Assembly: GCA_964506505.1 (NCBI GenBank)
Contig: CAZDKY010000053.1
Location: 1 to 45,452 of the forward strand
Length of the DNA: 45,452 nucleotides
Direction: 5' to 3'
Origin: M55B129 sp964506505
Lineage (GTDB): Bacteria > Bacillota > Dethiobacteria > DTU022
Within the stretch, counting starts at the first letter, position 1; every line of letters begins with the position of its first letter. The notes under the pieces were generated by a model. The model was not told the origin of the DNA, made no database searches, and worked only from the letters and a program-made list of their open reading frames with translations. This document shows positions 17,763 to 25,334 of this stretch, in pieces. A program made the position numbers and the translations under genes.

Positions 17763-18347
17763 TCACCCCGCAGTACCACCTTTTCGCTTTAACCAGGCAA
17801 AAGGTTCCCTCAGCTTTTCGATCACCAAACCTGCCAGCAGCATAACCTCGGTGGAATGCCTGATGGCAATTACCTTGCCCCACGCTTTTCCACCCACAGT
17901 GATCGCTGCCACCAGAGCTGTTACCAGAATACTAAGTAAAATTTCCGTTTCCGTATAAGAATAATACATAATAATTTTTAGCACAATTACCGCCGCAAGC
18001 CCTCCACTGATTACCCCGCTCACATCACCTATTACATCATTGCAAAAATTGGCTACCTGTTCAGCATTTTTGACCAGAAAAACACCGTATTTGGCTCCAA
18101 CTACCCGCCTGGCTGCCTTAGCATTGAGAAAAGCGATATTCGCTGCTGCAGCTGCGGTACCCACAAGATCAAATACTACCCCCATCGAAACAACAATTAA
18201 CAGGATAATGAAAGATGCCGTCAATGATTGGATCCTGTTTACTGAATAATTAGTAATTATTCCTATTATCACAGCCAGTATAAAAGTCCATGCCGTTATG
18301 GCAACAATCCAGCGGGTCCGGCGGCGGTTCTTTTTATTATTAATCAA
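17763..18347 (-). CDS. oapA: OLE-associated membrane protein OapA
   Basis: A 194-residue integral membrane protein with four predicted helices (about residues 13-33, 43-63, 108-128 and 133-153) and basic ends (NKKNRRRTR; LKRKGG). A conserved-looking polar stretch holds D104-x3-D108 in FCNDVIGDVSG. I identify it as OapA, the protein partner of OLE RNA, from its size, membrane pattern, DxxxD motif and location directly 3' of the RNA and 5' of dxs, as in Bacillus halodurans. From the literature, OapA recruits OLE RNA to the membrane, and the complex affects growth under alcohol, cold and high-magnesium stress. The start is TTG with AAAGGTGA six bases upstream. No other plausible function suggests itself. 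Confidence 0.88.
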   Translation of the reverse strand: MINNKKNRRRTRWIVAITAWTFILAVIIGIITNYSVNRIQSLTASFIILLIVVSMGVVFDLVGTAAAAANIAFLNAKAARRVVGAKYGVFLVKNAEQVANFCNDVIGDVSGVISGGLAAVIVLKIIMYYSYTETEILLSILVTALVAAITVGGKAWGKVIAIRHSTEVMLLAGLVIEKLREPFAWLKRKGGTAG

Positions 18348-18359
18348 GCTCCATCACCT

Positions 18360-18933
18360 TTGTACAAAGAAACATAAGTGGTAGTAAACCAGGTAAACTT
18401 TGCGGCTTAGGTCCAGCAGGATTTCCCGAACAGTCACCTGTCGTTGCCGAGCAGGCAGTTCCCTTTTAAGACCATCCCCGCCCTGTTGCCAGCAGCGGAA
18501 CTGGATTACCACTTAGCTCACACTTTAATCCCTGGTTTACTTCTCTTGCGAGAGCAGTCTAGAAGATTTCCTCCCTGACGTCTGATCTCCCCTAGCCTCT
18601 TTTGCAGAATGGGTTTAAGGATCTGAATCCCTCCACCCATTCCACTCAAGGCAGGCTACGCTGCACACAGCTTGTGACCGCATGCAGGTTCTTCCCAGGC
18701 AGTAACCGTCGCTTTATAGCTAACAGCCACCGACACTGGGTCTCCGCGAAGGCAGGGTCAACGCCTACATGCCATTGTAGATCGCCCCATCCTTCTTAAC
18801 TCCCAGCAGCAGCCCCCAACTGGGCGTCGGCAGCCACCACCAGGAACTTCATCGATGTGCCCTTAACGGATTTTTAGGCCCGTTCTCAAAGAGGGACGTC
18901 AACTAGAATACTGCACCACTTATGCCCAATGCT
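18360..18933 (-). ncRNA. ole: OLE RNA (ornate large extremophilic RNA)
   Basis: This 655-bp gap between folD and oapA holds no credible gene but is rich in long-range complementarity. The first bases of the transcript (18915-18924) pair perfectly over 10 bp with its end (18373-18382), closing a ~550-nt domain. Next inside, GTAAACCAGG-type strands at 18384-18393 and 18531-18540 pair over 10 bp. Local hairpins include AATGGGT/ACCCATT (18608-18641). Size, orientation, position upstream of oapA and dxs, and internal segments such as TGTAGGCGTTGACCCTGCC agree with the OLE family (Rfam RF01071) as I remember it. It should form a membrane-bound ribonucleoprotein with OapA. Ends are inferred from the promoter and the terminal stem. 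Confidence 0.9.
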
Positions 18934-18939
18934 AAAACA

Positions 18940-18969
18940 ATTATAGCATATCCGGGAAGATCTTCACAA
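18940..18969 (-). promoter_or_regulatory. Sigma-A promoter of OLE RNA
   Basis: Read on the minus strand, TTGTGA (18964-18969) is followed by an 18-base spacer and a perfect TATAAT (18940-18945). The predicted start near 18933 is about ten bases before the 5' strand of the OLE closing stem. This suggests that OLE and probably oapA-dxs can be transcribed independently of folD. Confidence 0.8.
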
Positions 18970-19002
18970 CCGTTTCCCGCCAGCAACTCCTTTCAGGATC
19001 CT

Positions 19003-19938
19003 TTACAGCCCGTGATTTATTTTACAAGCTTTCAGAGCATTTTTCATCAGCATACGGTTGGTGACTGAGCCAACGCCTCCCGGTACGGTGGTTATCGCTT
19101 TGGCCATATCTTTAACTGCATCGAATGAAACATCACCGACCGTTTTTGTTTTCGGCTTACCCTTGTCGTTGAGCACCGGTTCGCCCTTTTCATCAAGCAC
19201 TTTGACCCGGTTGATACCAACGTCAATGACAATGGCTCCTTCTTTAACCTGATCCGGCCCGATCAAATCAGCCTTTCCGGCTGCGACAATTAAAACATCC
19301 GCACCTTTTGTATGTTTCTCCAGGTTTCCTTTCATGCTGGTAAAGACATGCGCTACCGTAGTTGTAGCATTGCGGTTCAGCGCCAGGTAAGCCAACGGTT
19401 TGCCCACGATGTTGGAATGTCCAACAACCACGATTTCCGCTCCTTCAAAGAAATCCTTCGGTTCCATCTTTTCATATTCCCGGGCATAGCGCTCCAGAAT
19501 TTCAATTACCGCCGAAGGGGTGGCGGGGGGGAAAGTTGCTTCTCCCATAGCCAGTTTACCCATGTTGAAAGGATGGAAGCAATCGATATCTTTGTTCACG
19601 TCGATGGTGCTGATTACAGCACTGTCCGATATCTGTTCAGGAAAGGGGCGCAGGGGTAAGATCCCACTGACGGCCGGATTGTTATTCAGCTTTTTAACAA
19701 TTTCGATCACTTCTTCTTCTGTTACATCAGCTGGAGGATTTTCATTGAAATATTTAAATCCTGCTTCCTCACAGAATTTTTCCACCTGTTTCCGGTACAT
19801 CCGGGCTCCAAAATCTTCCCCCACCAGGAGGGTGGCTATACCGGGAGTAATCCCCTTTTTCTTTAGGTCTTCTGTCTCCTTCACAATCTCCTTCATCAGC
19901 TCTTCGCCAATGGCCACACAGTCAATTACCACAGTCAT
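19003..19938 (-). CDS. folD: FolD-family methylene-tetrahydrofolate dehydrogenase, cyclohydrolase residues lost
   Basis: FolD normally oxidises 5,10-methylene-THF to methenyl-THF and hydrolyses that to 10-formyl-THF. The fold and the NAD(P) site are clear (VVVGHSNIVGKPLA, GAIVIDVGIN, TTVPGGVGSVT). Aligned by eye with E. coli FolD, Y48 is kept but the cyclohydrolase lysine is V52 (YRKQV instead of YVASK). The VQLPLP glutamine is L96 (ILPLRPFP). The aspartate of KDVDGF is kept (D119), but the glycine after it is C120. I infer a dehydrogenase that has lost cyclohydrolase activity, complemented by the adjacent fchA. There is also an insertion before TVGDVSF, making it longer (311 residues) than usual. 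Confidence 0.88.
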   Translation of the reverse strand: MTVVIDCVAIGEELMKEIVKETEDLKKKGITPGIATLLVGEDFGARMYRKQVEKFCEEAGFKYFNENPPADVTEEEVIEIVKKLNNNPAVSGILPLRPFPEQISDSAVISTIDVNKDIDCFHPFNMGKLAMGEATFPPATPSAVIEILERYAREYEKMEPKDFFEGAEIVVVGHSNIVGKPLAYLALNRNATTTVAHVFTSMKGNLEKHTKGADVLIVAAGKADLIGPDQVKEGAIVIDVGINRVKVLDEKGEPVLNDKGKPKTKTVGDVSFDAVKDMAKAITTVPGGVGSVTNRMLMKNALKACKINHGL

Positions 19939-20115
19939 TACGTTTTGCTCCTTTCGTTTCTTATTTTAAACAATCGCGGCATCCGGCCATATTGATTTAC
20001 CGGCAGCCCTTACGAATCTTCCCTCAATCAGGGCAGCTTTTTACAAAGTTATACTATCAGCAGCCCGCAACATTATGTAAAGAGAATTTTAAAACTGGCT
20101 TTTCCATCTCTTCTG

Positions 20116-20745
20116 TTAGCTTAATTTTTCCGTGACCAGGGCCAGGGTTTCATCGGCTATCCGGCAGCCCTCTTCCAGCAACTTATTCATTTCTTCTCTG
20201 GTGCTGTCAATAAACTGCTGATCTTTAATTGCTCCCAGATTGATCAGCACGTTCAGGCGGCCGCTGATCAGAGCTGCCTTGAGAAACGTCACCCCGCACC
20301 CCACATCGGAGATAGCCAGTTTTGTTCCAATCTGCCCCATGCGTTGATGAACTTTTATACCGGCATAGGCTTTCCGCATAATATCCATTGGTACCGAGCA
20401 TGCTTCAATGGAACACTTTTCCATCACTTCTGCTTTATGGGCCGCCTGTTCCGGTGTATCCTTTGGCAGTCCGTAAGCCTTTGAAAGTGGCTCAAATACT
20501 TCAGCATCCCGATCTACGAGGGTTTTCAGCTCGTCAATTATTTTGCTTCCTTTTGCAAGCAGATTCTTTACCTCATCCTCCACATCAGCATATTTCTTTT
20601 TGCCCACCGTTAAATTGCCAACCATATTGGACAGAGCCATGCCGATTGCTCCACCCATTGCCGCTGCTCCTCCACCGCCTGGTACCGGCGCCTTGGAAGC
20701 CAGCACATCGAAAAAATAAGAACAGCTTTTATCTGCCATCGACAT
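20116..20745 (-). CDS. fchA: Methenyl-THF cyclohydrolase / formimino-THF cyclodeaminase (FchA family)
   Basis: Members of this family act as formimidoyl-THF cyclodeaminase or, in one-carbon pathways of acetogens and Methylobacterium, as methenyl-THF cyclohydrolase. The family pattern is visible in the N-terminal PVPGGGGAAAMGGAIGMALSNMV and in the helical remainder with DVGCGVTFLKAAL. The protein has 209 residues. AGGAGG lies eight bases before the ATG. No histidine-degradation genes are nearby, and folD follows directly, so the cyclohydrolase role in the folate one-carbon branch is more likely. Confidence 0.9.
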   Translation of the reverse strand: MSMADKSCSYFFDVLASKAPVPGGGGAAAMGGAIGMALSNMVGNLTVGKKKYADVEDEVKNLLAKGSKIIDELKTLVDRDAEVFEPLSKAYGLPKDTPEQAAHKAEVMEKCSIEACSVPMDIMRKAYAGIKVHQRMGQIGTKLAISDVGCGVTFLKAALISGRLNVLINLGAIKDQQFIDSTREEMNKLLEEGCRIADETLALVTEKLS

Positions 20746-20905
20746 AAAGCAAACCTCCTATAGATTAAAATATTCTCCCTCTACCTATCCGTTATCTTAA
20801 CGCTGTAATTATTCTTTTTAACTGAGCTGGTTAATGTTCGCTCCAACGACACCAATTGAATCCTTTTGCAAATATGTTCATTGCTGCCGTGATGCACTTA
20901 TTTAG

Positions 20906-21790
20906 CTAATTTTTCCTGAACACTATCCTGTCTGCCAGGCTGCGCAGCAGCTCTGTTGGCCTCTCCAGTTGATTGAGCCCTCCAACAGCCTGACGGTGAA
21001 ACTGTTCGGCCTTGAGTGATGCTTCCCTGCGGCCGAAAACCGCCGGATAGGTTGCTTTGCCATGAGCGCTGTCTGAACCGATCGGTTTACCCAGTTCTTC
21101 CGCAGTCCCCTCAATGTCCAGCAGGTCATCGACGATCTGAAAAGCGGTCCCCAGTGAAGAAGCAAAACGGGTCAGGATAACCAGTTCGCTTTCTGATGCT
21201 CCGGCAGCAATAGCCCCACACCTGACAGCCGCCTTGAGCATTGTGCCCGTTTTGAGAATAGATATTTTTTCGATCTGCTCAGCTGTAAGTTCCTTTCCTT
21301 CAGCCTCCAGGTCGAGAATTTGACCACCGAGCATCCCTTCTACTCCGGCAGCTTTTGCCAGTTCGGCGATGATTCTTACTGCTTTCTTAGCACAAAACTC
21401 CTTCCGTCCGTAGCGGGCCAGTACCTCAAAAGCATGAGTCAGCAGGGCATCACCGGCCAGAATAGCTACCGCCTCACCAAAAACACGATGACAGGTGGGT
21501 TTACCTCTTCGCAAAGCGCTGTCGTCCATTGCCGGCAGGTCATCATGGATCAGTGAGTAAGTATGAACCATTTCTATGGCACATGCTACTTCAATCACTT
21601 CATGTTCGTCGGCACCAAAAGTATCGGCAACAGCAAGAGTTAAAACCGGCCGCAGCCTCTTCCCTCCGGCTTCAAGGGTAGAACGCATTGCCTTAATGAC
21701 TACCGGCGGTCCTGCGACAGGAAGAGCATTTTGCAGAGCCCTGTTGATCCGTTTCCTCTTCATCTCTATGTAGCGATCTGGATCAATCAT
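20906..21790 (-). CDS. ispA: Polyprenyl (farnesyl/geranylgeranyl) diphosphate synthase
   Basis: A trans-prenyltransferase making short-chain isoprenyl diphosphates from IPP and DMAPP. The first aspartate-rich motif has the bacterial two-residue insertion (HDDLPAMDD) and the second is VDDLLD. GGKRLRPVL binds the pyrophosphate. The length of 294 residues is normal. The ATG overlaps the xseB stop by four bases (ATGA). Product chain length (C15 or C20) cannot be settled by eye. The xseA-xseB-ispA order is widely conserved in Firmicutes. Confidence 0.94.
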   Translation of the reverse strand: MIDPDRYIEMKRKRINRALQNALPVAGPPVVIKAMRSTLEAGGKRLRPVLTLAVADTFGADEHEVIEVACAIEMVHTYSLIHDDLPAMDDSALRRGKPTCHRVFGEAVAILAGDALLTHAFEVLARYGRKEFCAKKAVRIIAELAKAAGVEGMLGGQILDLEAEGKELTAEQIEKISILKTGTMLKAAVRCGAIAAGASESELVILTRFASSLGTAFQIVDDLLDIEGTAEELGKPIGSDSAHGKATYPAVFGRREASLKAEQFHRQAVGGLNQLERPTELLRSLADRIVFRKN

Positions 21791-22041
21791 GGTTCTTCAA
21801 TACCGCCCTGTTGAGAATCACCCGAGGATTGCTTCTGTTCTTCTTTCAGCAGATACTCCACCCGGGCTTCGATCTCCGCCAGTTTTTCCCGGCAGTATCG
21901 GGACAGAACTATTCCCTCCTGGAAATAAGCCAGTGATTCTTCCAGTGGTATCTCTGAATCTTCCAGTTTATTAACAATTACTTCTAATTTTTTTACTGCT
22001 TCCTCGTAAGCCAAATCTTTCGTTTTATTATCTTTCGTCAA
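21787..22041 (-). CDS. xseB: Exodeoxyribonuclease VII small subunit
   Basis: The small helical subunit of the single-strand-specific exonuclease VII. The family core is visible in YEEAVKKLEVIVNKLEDSEIPLEESL and the following FQEGI. The TTG at 22041 is chosen: GAGGAGG lies nine bases upstream and the 84-residue product (starting TKDNKTKDLAYEEA) fits the family, whereas a longer version would start deep inside xseA. The start overlaps the end of xseA by about 14 bases, and the stop overlaps ispA. Confidence 0.93.
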   Translation of the reverse strand: MTKDNKTKDLAYEEAVKKLEVIVNKLEDSEIPLEESLAYFQEGIVLSRYCREKLAEIEARVEYLLKEEQKQSSGDSQQGGIEEP

Positions 22042-23257
22042 CGATTGAATCCTCCTCAATCCATTCCGTCCGGCAGCCCGCCCGGCCATCTATGAATGTC
22101 AGCCTGATAACCTGTCCCACCTGCACATCTTTGACTGAATGGATGATCCCGCCCTCTTCATCACGGCAGAAACTGTAGCCACGGTTCATTACCTTCAGGG
22201 GGCTCCTGTTTTCCAGCTTATCAATCATGCCGGCCAGCTTCATTTCTTTCATCTGCATCAGACGAACCATTTCCCTTCTTAATTGAAAGCTCAACTGTCC
22301 CAGGTATTCAGCGGATAAACGGATCCTTTCTGCAGGAATGCGGAAAAATCGTTCGCCCGTAATATGATCCAGGATCTGCTTTTCCTGCTGCATCCTTCTC
22401 TGCAGAGCGTTAAAACAACGGTCACGCAGTTGATCAATCCTGGCCAGCAGTTCGGCCCTTTCAGGCACCGCCGCCTGTGCTCCGGCCGTTGGTGTGGGAG
22501 CACGCAAATCAGCGGCAAAATCCGCTATGGTAAAATCAGTTTCATGGCCCACCGCCGAAATGACCGGAACGTCAGAACGGTAAATAGCCCGGGCTACCCT
22601 TTCTTCATTAAATGGCCATAAATCTTCCAGGGAACCTCCACCCCGGGCCAGGATGATCAAATCAATGTCCTGCCTCCTGTTAACCAGGTCAAGAGCTCGT
22701 TCTATATCCGCCGCTGCGCTTGAGCCCTGGACCAGACTTTCAACAATCAGAACATCAACCTGCGGGCTGCGCTTTTGCAGGGTGGTCACAATATCATGCA
22801 GGGCAGCACCGGTCGGTGAAGTAATAACAGCAATTTTGCGGGGCAAAAAGGGTAACTCTTTTTTTAGTTCCGCCCGGAAAATCCCCTCTGCTTCAAGTTT
22901 TTTCTTCAGCTGCTCAAAGGCCAGGAAGAGAGACCCCATCCCCTCCGGCTCCATTTCCAGCACGTATAGCTGATATACACCATCCGGTTCATAGACGGAA
23001 ATATTTCCATGAGTTACAACACCGAGGCCGTCTTCGGGACGAAAAGGGCACCTCTGGTTTTCTCTCCTGAAAAACACACAGCGCAGGGCTGAATTCCCAT
23101 CTTTAAGAGTAAAATACATGTGGCCGGAGCGGTGATGTTTAAAATTGGATATTTCGCCCGCTACCCGAATATCTCTCAACCGGGGATCCCCATGCAGAAG
23201 GCCCTTTATATAGCGATTAATCTCCGATACCTGGTAAATAAGAATATTATTTTCCAT
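22028..23257 (-). CDS. xseA: Exodeoxyribonuclease VII large subunit
   Basis: The catalytic subunit of exonuclease VII. An N-terminal OB-fold domain (IRVAGEISNFKHHRSGHMYFTLKD) is followed by the catalytic core with ITSPTGAALHD, ILARGGGSLEDLWPFNEE, VGHETDFTIADFAADLRAPTP and a coiled-coil C-terminus. The ATG at 23257 is preferred; a GTG two codons earlier is possible. It begins about 25 bases after the NuoG-like gene, so these functionally unrelated genes appear cotranscribed. Confidence 0.95.
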   Translation of the reverse strand: MENNILIYQVSEINRYIKGLLHGDPRLRDIRVAGEISNFKHHRSGHMYFTLKDGNSALRCVFFRRENQRCPFRPEDGLGVVTHGNISVYEPDGVYQLYVLEMEPEGMGSLFLAFEQLKKKLEAEGIFRAELKKELPFLPRKIAVITSPTGAALHDIVTTLQKRSPQVDVLIVESLVQGSSAAADIERALDLVNRRQDIDLIILARGGGSLEDLWPFNEERVARAIYRSDVPVISAVGHETDFTIADFAADLRAPTPTAGAQAAVPERAELLARIDQLRDRCFNALQRRMQQEKQILDHITGERFFRIPAERIRLSAEYLGQLSFQLRREMVRLMQMKEMKLAGMIDKLENRSPLKVMNRGYSFCRDEEGGIIHSVKDVQVGQVIRLTFIDGRAGCRTEWIEEDSIVDER

Positions 23258-23282
23258 TATCACCCGTCATTTATCTTTCATC

Positions 23283-25316
23283 TTAATCGGCCTTACCAAC
23301 AAAAACCTTTTCCTTCATCTCTTCACGTACCTTTTCCAGCGAAGGATATTCCCACTTTGCGCCAAAGGCAATGGCCAGATCGCAGATCAAACGCCAGTCT
23401 GAAGGCCGGTCTGCTTTACCTTCTGCTACCGCTTCGTTGCACCGCTGCTGCCAGGCAGCATTAATAAAGCAGCCTTCTTTAAAAGCAATTTGCTGGGCGG
23501 GAAAGAGATAATCCGCCCCCTCAGGAGCCTCATTATAATCACTGCAAACTGCTGCAGTAAAGGGATTTTTTGACCCACTCGTTTCACCCGCTTCGCCAAA
23601 GATAATCAGTCCCCTGATCCGGCCGTTTTCAATTGCTTTGCGTATTTCGTTCCGGTCAAGCCCCCGGTCCTCCGAAAGAATCTGCATTCCCGGGCCGCAG
23701 CCCGGTGCCCCTCCAGCAAACGCTACTCCAGCTGCATTGCTGAAACGGGATAATAGCAGCATCTTGTTCTGGCCCCTGGCCAGCATACCTGTTTTTTCTC
23801 CCACGGCAATGAGTGCTTCAATATCATCCGCCCCGGCGCCGGCAAAAAATTCAGGCGTGACAATCAAAATGCTATTTGATCCCGTAATGAGATTCGTAAT
23901 TCTTTCCAGCTCATTTTTTTCTATCCGGGCTTCTTTCGCTGCTTCGCTGCTTGCTTTGCCCTTTAAAAGGTCCATAGCCGCTCTGAGAACAGCCCCTTCC
24001 CAACCTTTTTTTACCGTGATCACTGATCCGTCCCAGGCATTAAGTGGTTCCCTCCGCTCGGAAATTTCAACCACAGCCGCTTTACCGTAACGTGAAGCCT
24101 GGCTGACAGCCATATCTGCCACCGGGTGGCTCTCTTTCAGGCCGGAACCCACTATAACGATTGACTCCGCTTCACCGATATCTCGAGGCACAGGCCCGGC
24201 TGTGCCTGTGCCGCTAATCTCCTGCACACTGCGAACTGCTTTCAACCACATTTGTTCAATACCCAGATCAATATTTTCAGTATCAAGAATTTCACGGGCT
24301 AATTTCTGCAGGAGATAAATTTCTTCGTTGCTTAACTTTCCCGCCGCCAGCACGGCAAGGGCTTTACCGCCCTCATTTTCCTTTATGGAACGTAGTGCCG
24401 CCGCCGTATCGGCCACTGCTTCTTCGTAATCACAGTCAACATAATTTATGCCGCTGTATTTTTGTACTGCAGTAAAGGATGCCGGCTCTCTCTCCCTCAG
24501 GCCGAATTTACCCCTGCGGCAAAGCCAGCTGACCTTTTCCCCTTCTTCGGGGACGGTTACCTTAATCAGATTGTCATCAAAAAACCGTCTTTCAAGATAA
24601 CAACCAAGTGAACATTCAATACACACTCCCGGTACAGAAGCCAGTTCCCACTCCCGGCCGCCTTCTTTCCTGTTAGTTTCCGTAAGAGCAGCAACCGGGC
24701 AGACATCAACACACTGCCCACAGAAAATGCAACCCGCTTCCTCCAGGGATACTTCCCGGCCATCCCGGTATGGAACAACCCTTGTATTCACCCCGCTGCC
24801 GATCATGCTGTAGACGGAACGCCCCACGTTGATACGGCAGACCTGGATACAGCGTCCACAGAGGATGCATTTTTGTTCATCCCGCACAATCCAGGGATTG
24901 TCGGATACCGGTTTAATGGGAACTTCACGTTCAATCTGTTCGGGAAGATCGCTTTGAGAGCGGTAAGCCTGTTCCTGCAGCTCGCAGGTTCCCGTTCTCA
25001 CGCAGGTCAGGCAATCTTCATAGGGATGAGTAGCCAGCAGAAGTTCAAGCGTTCTTCTTCGCATATCTTGCAGTTCAGAAGTGTCGGTTGCGACAACCAT
25101 TCCTTCCTGAACCGGATTGTCACAGGAAGTAACAGGTCGATCCAATCCTTTTATTTTAACGATACACAAACGGCAACGGCCGAGCGGTTTAAGACGGGGG
25201 TGATAGCAGAGAGTCGGTATTTCAATTCCGTTCTGCCTGGCGGCCTCAAGAATCGTCGTTCCTTCATCAGCGTAGATCTTTTTCCCATCTATTGTCAGTG
25301 TGGTTGTCTTTTTCAT
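23283..25316 (-). CDS. NuoG-like iron-sulfur subunit with degenerate molybdopterin domain
   Basis: A 677-residue electron-transfer protein. In order it has a [2Fe-2S] ferredoxin domain (C37, C48, C51, C65), a His-Cys3 [4Fe-4S] region (H97, C102, C105, C111) and two further [4Fe-4S] clusters (CILCGRCIQVC and CIFCGQCVDVCP). Then comes the FeS entry domain of molybdopterin oxidoreductases (CIECSLGC, LCRRGKFG) and a C-terminal half resembling the molybdopterin fold but too short for an active formate dehydrogenase. The pattern resembles NuoG or the small forms of FdhA/HydA-type subunits. Its partner is the NuoF-GltD protein encoded 18 bases upstream. Natural electron donor and acceptor are unknown; NADPH and ferredoxin are reasonable guesses. 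Confidence 0.85.
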   Translation of the reverse strand: MKKTTTLTIDGKKIYADEGTTILEAARQNGIEIPTLCYHPRLKPLGRCRLCIVKIKGLDRPVTSCDNPVQEGMVVATDTSELQDMRRRTLELLLATHPYEDCLTCVRTGTCELQEQAYRSQSDLPEQIEREVPIKPVSDNPWIVRDEQKCILCGRCIQVCRINVGRSVYSMIGSGVNTRVVPYRDGREVSLEEAGCIFCGQCVDVCPVAALTETNRKEGGREWELASVPGVCIECSLGCYLERRFFDDNLIKVTVPEEGEKVSWLCRRGKFGLREREPASFTAVQKYSGINYVDCDYEEAVADTAAALRSIKENEGGKALAVLAAGKLSNEEIYLLQKLAREILDTENIDLGIEQMWLKAVRSVQEISGTGTAGPVPRDIGEAESIVIVGSGLKESHPVADMAVSQASRYGKAAVVEISERREPLNAWDGSVITVKKGWEGAVLRAAMDLLKGKASSEAAKEARIEKNELERITNLITGSNSILIVTPEFFAGAGADDIEALIAVGEKTGMLARGQNKMLLLSRFSNAAGVAFAGGAPGCGPGMQILSEDRGLDRNEIRKAIENGRIRGLIIFGEAGETSGSKNPFTAAVCSDYNEAPEGADYLFPAQQIAFKEGCFINAAWQQRCNEAVAEGKADRPSDWRLICDLAIAFGAKWEYPSLEKVREEMKEKVFVGKAD

Positions 25317-25334
25317 CGTTGATCCCTCCCCCCT

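Noticed and set aside
18602..18799. A 65-codon plus-strand open frame inside the non-coding gap
   Set aside because: It lies on the strand opposite OLE RNA, has no ribosome-binding site, and its sequence is explained by the conserved RNA structure.
18360..18930. Group II intron or other ribozyme
   Set aside because: No reverse transcriptase gene and no recognisable domain V hairpin; location and partner gene fit OLE RNA instead.
19939..20115. THF riboswitch upstream of folD
   Set aside because: I could not find the conserved THF-I or THF-II core in the 177-bp gap, and the pairing there is weak.
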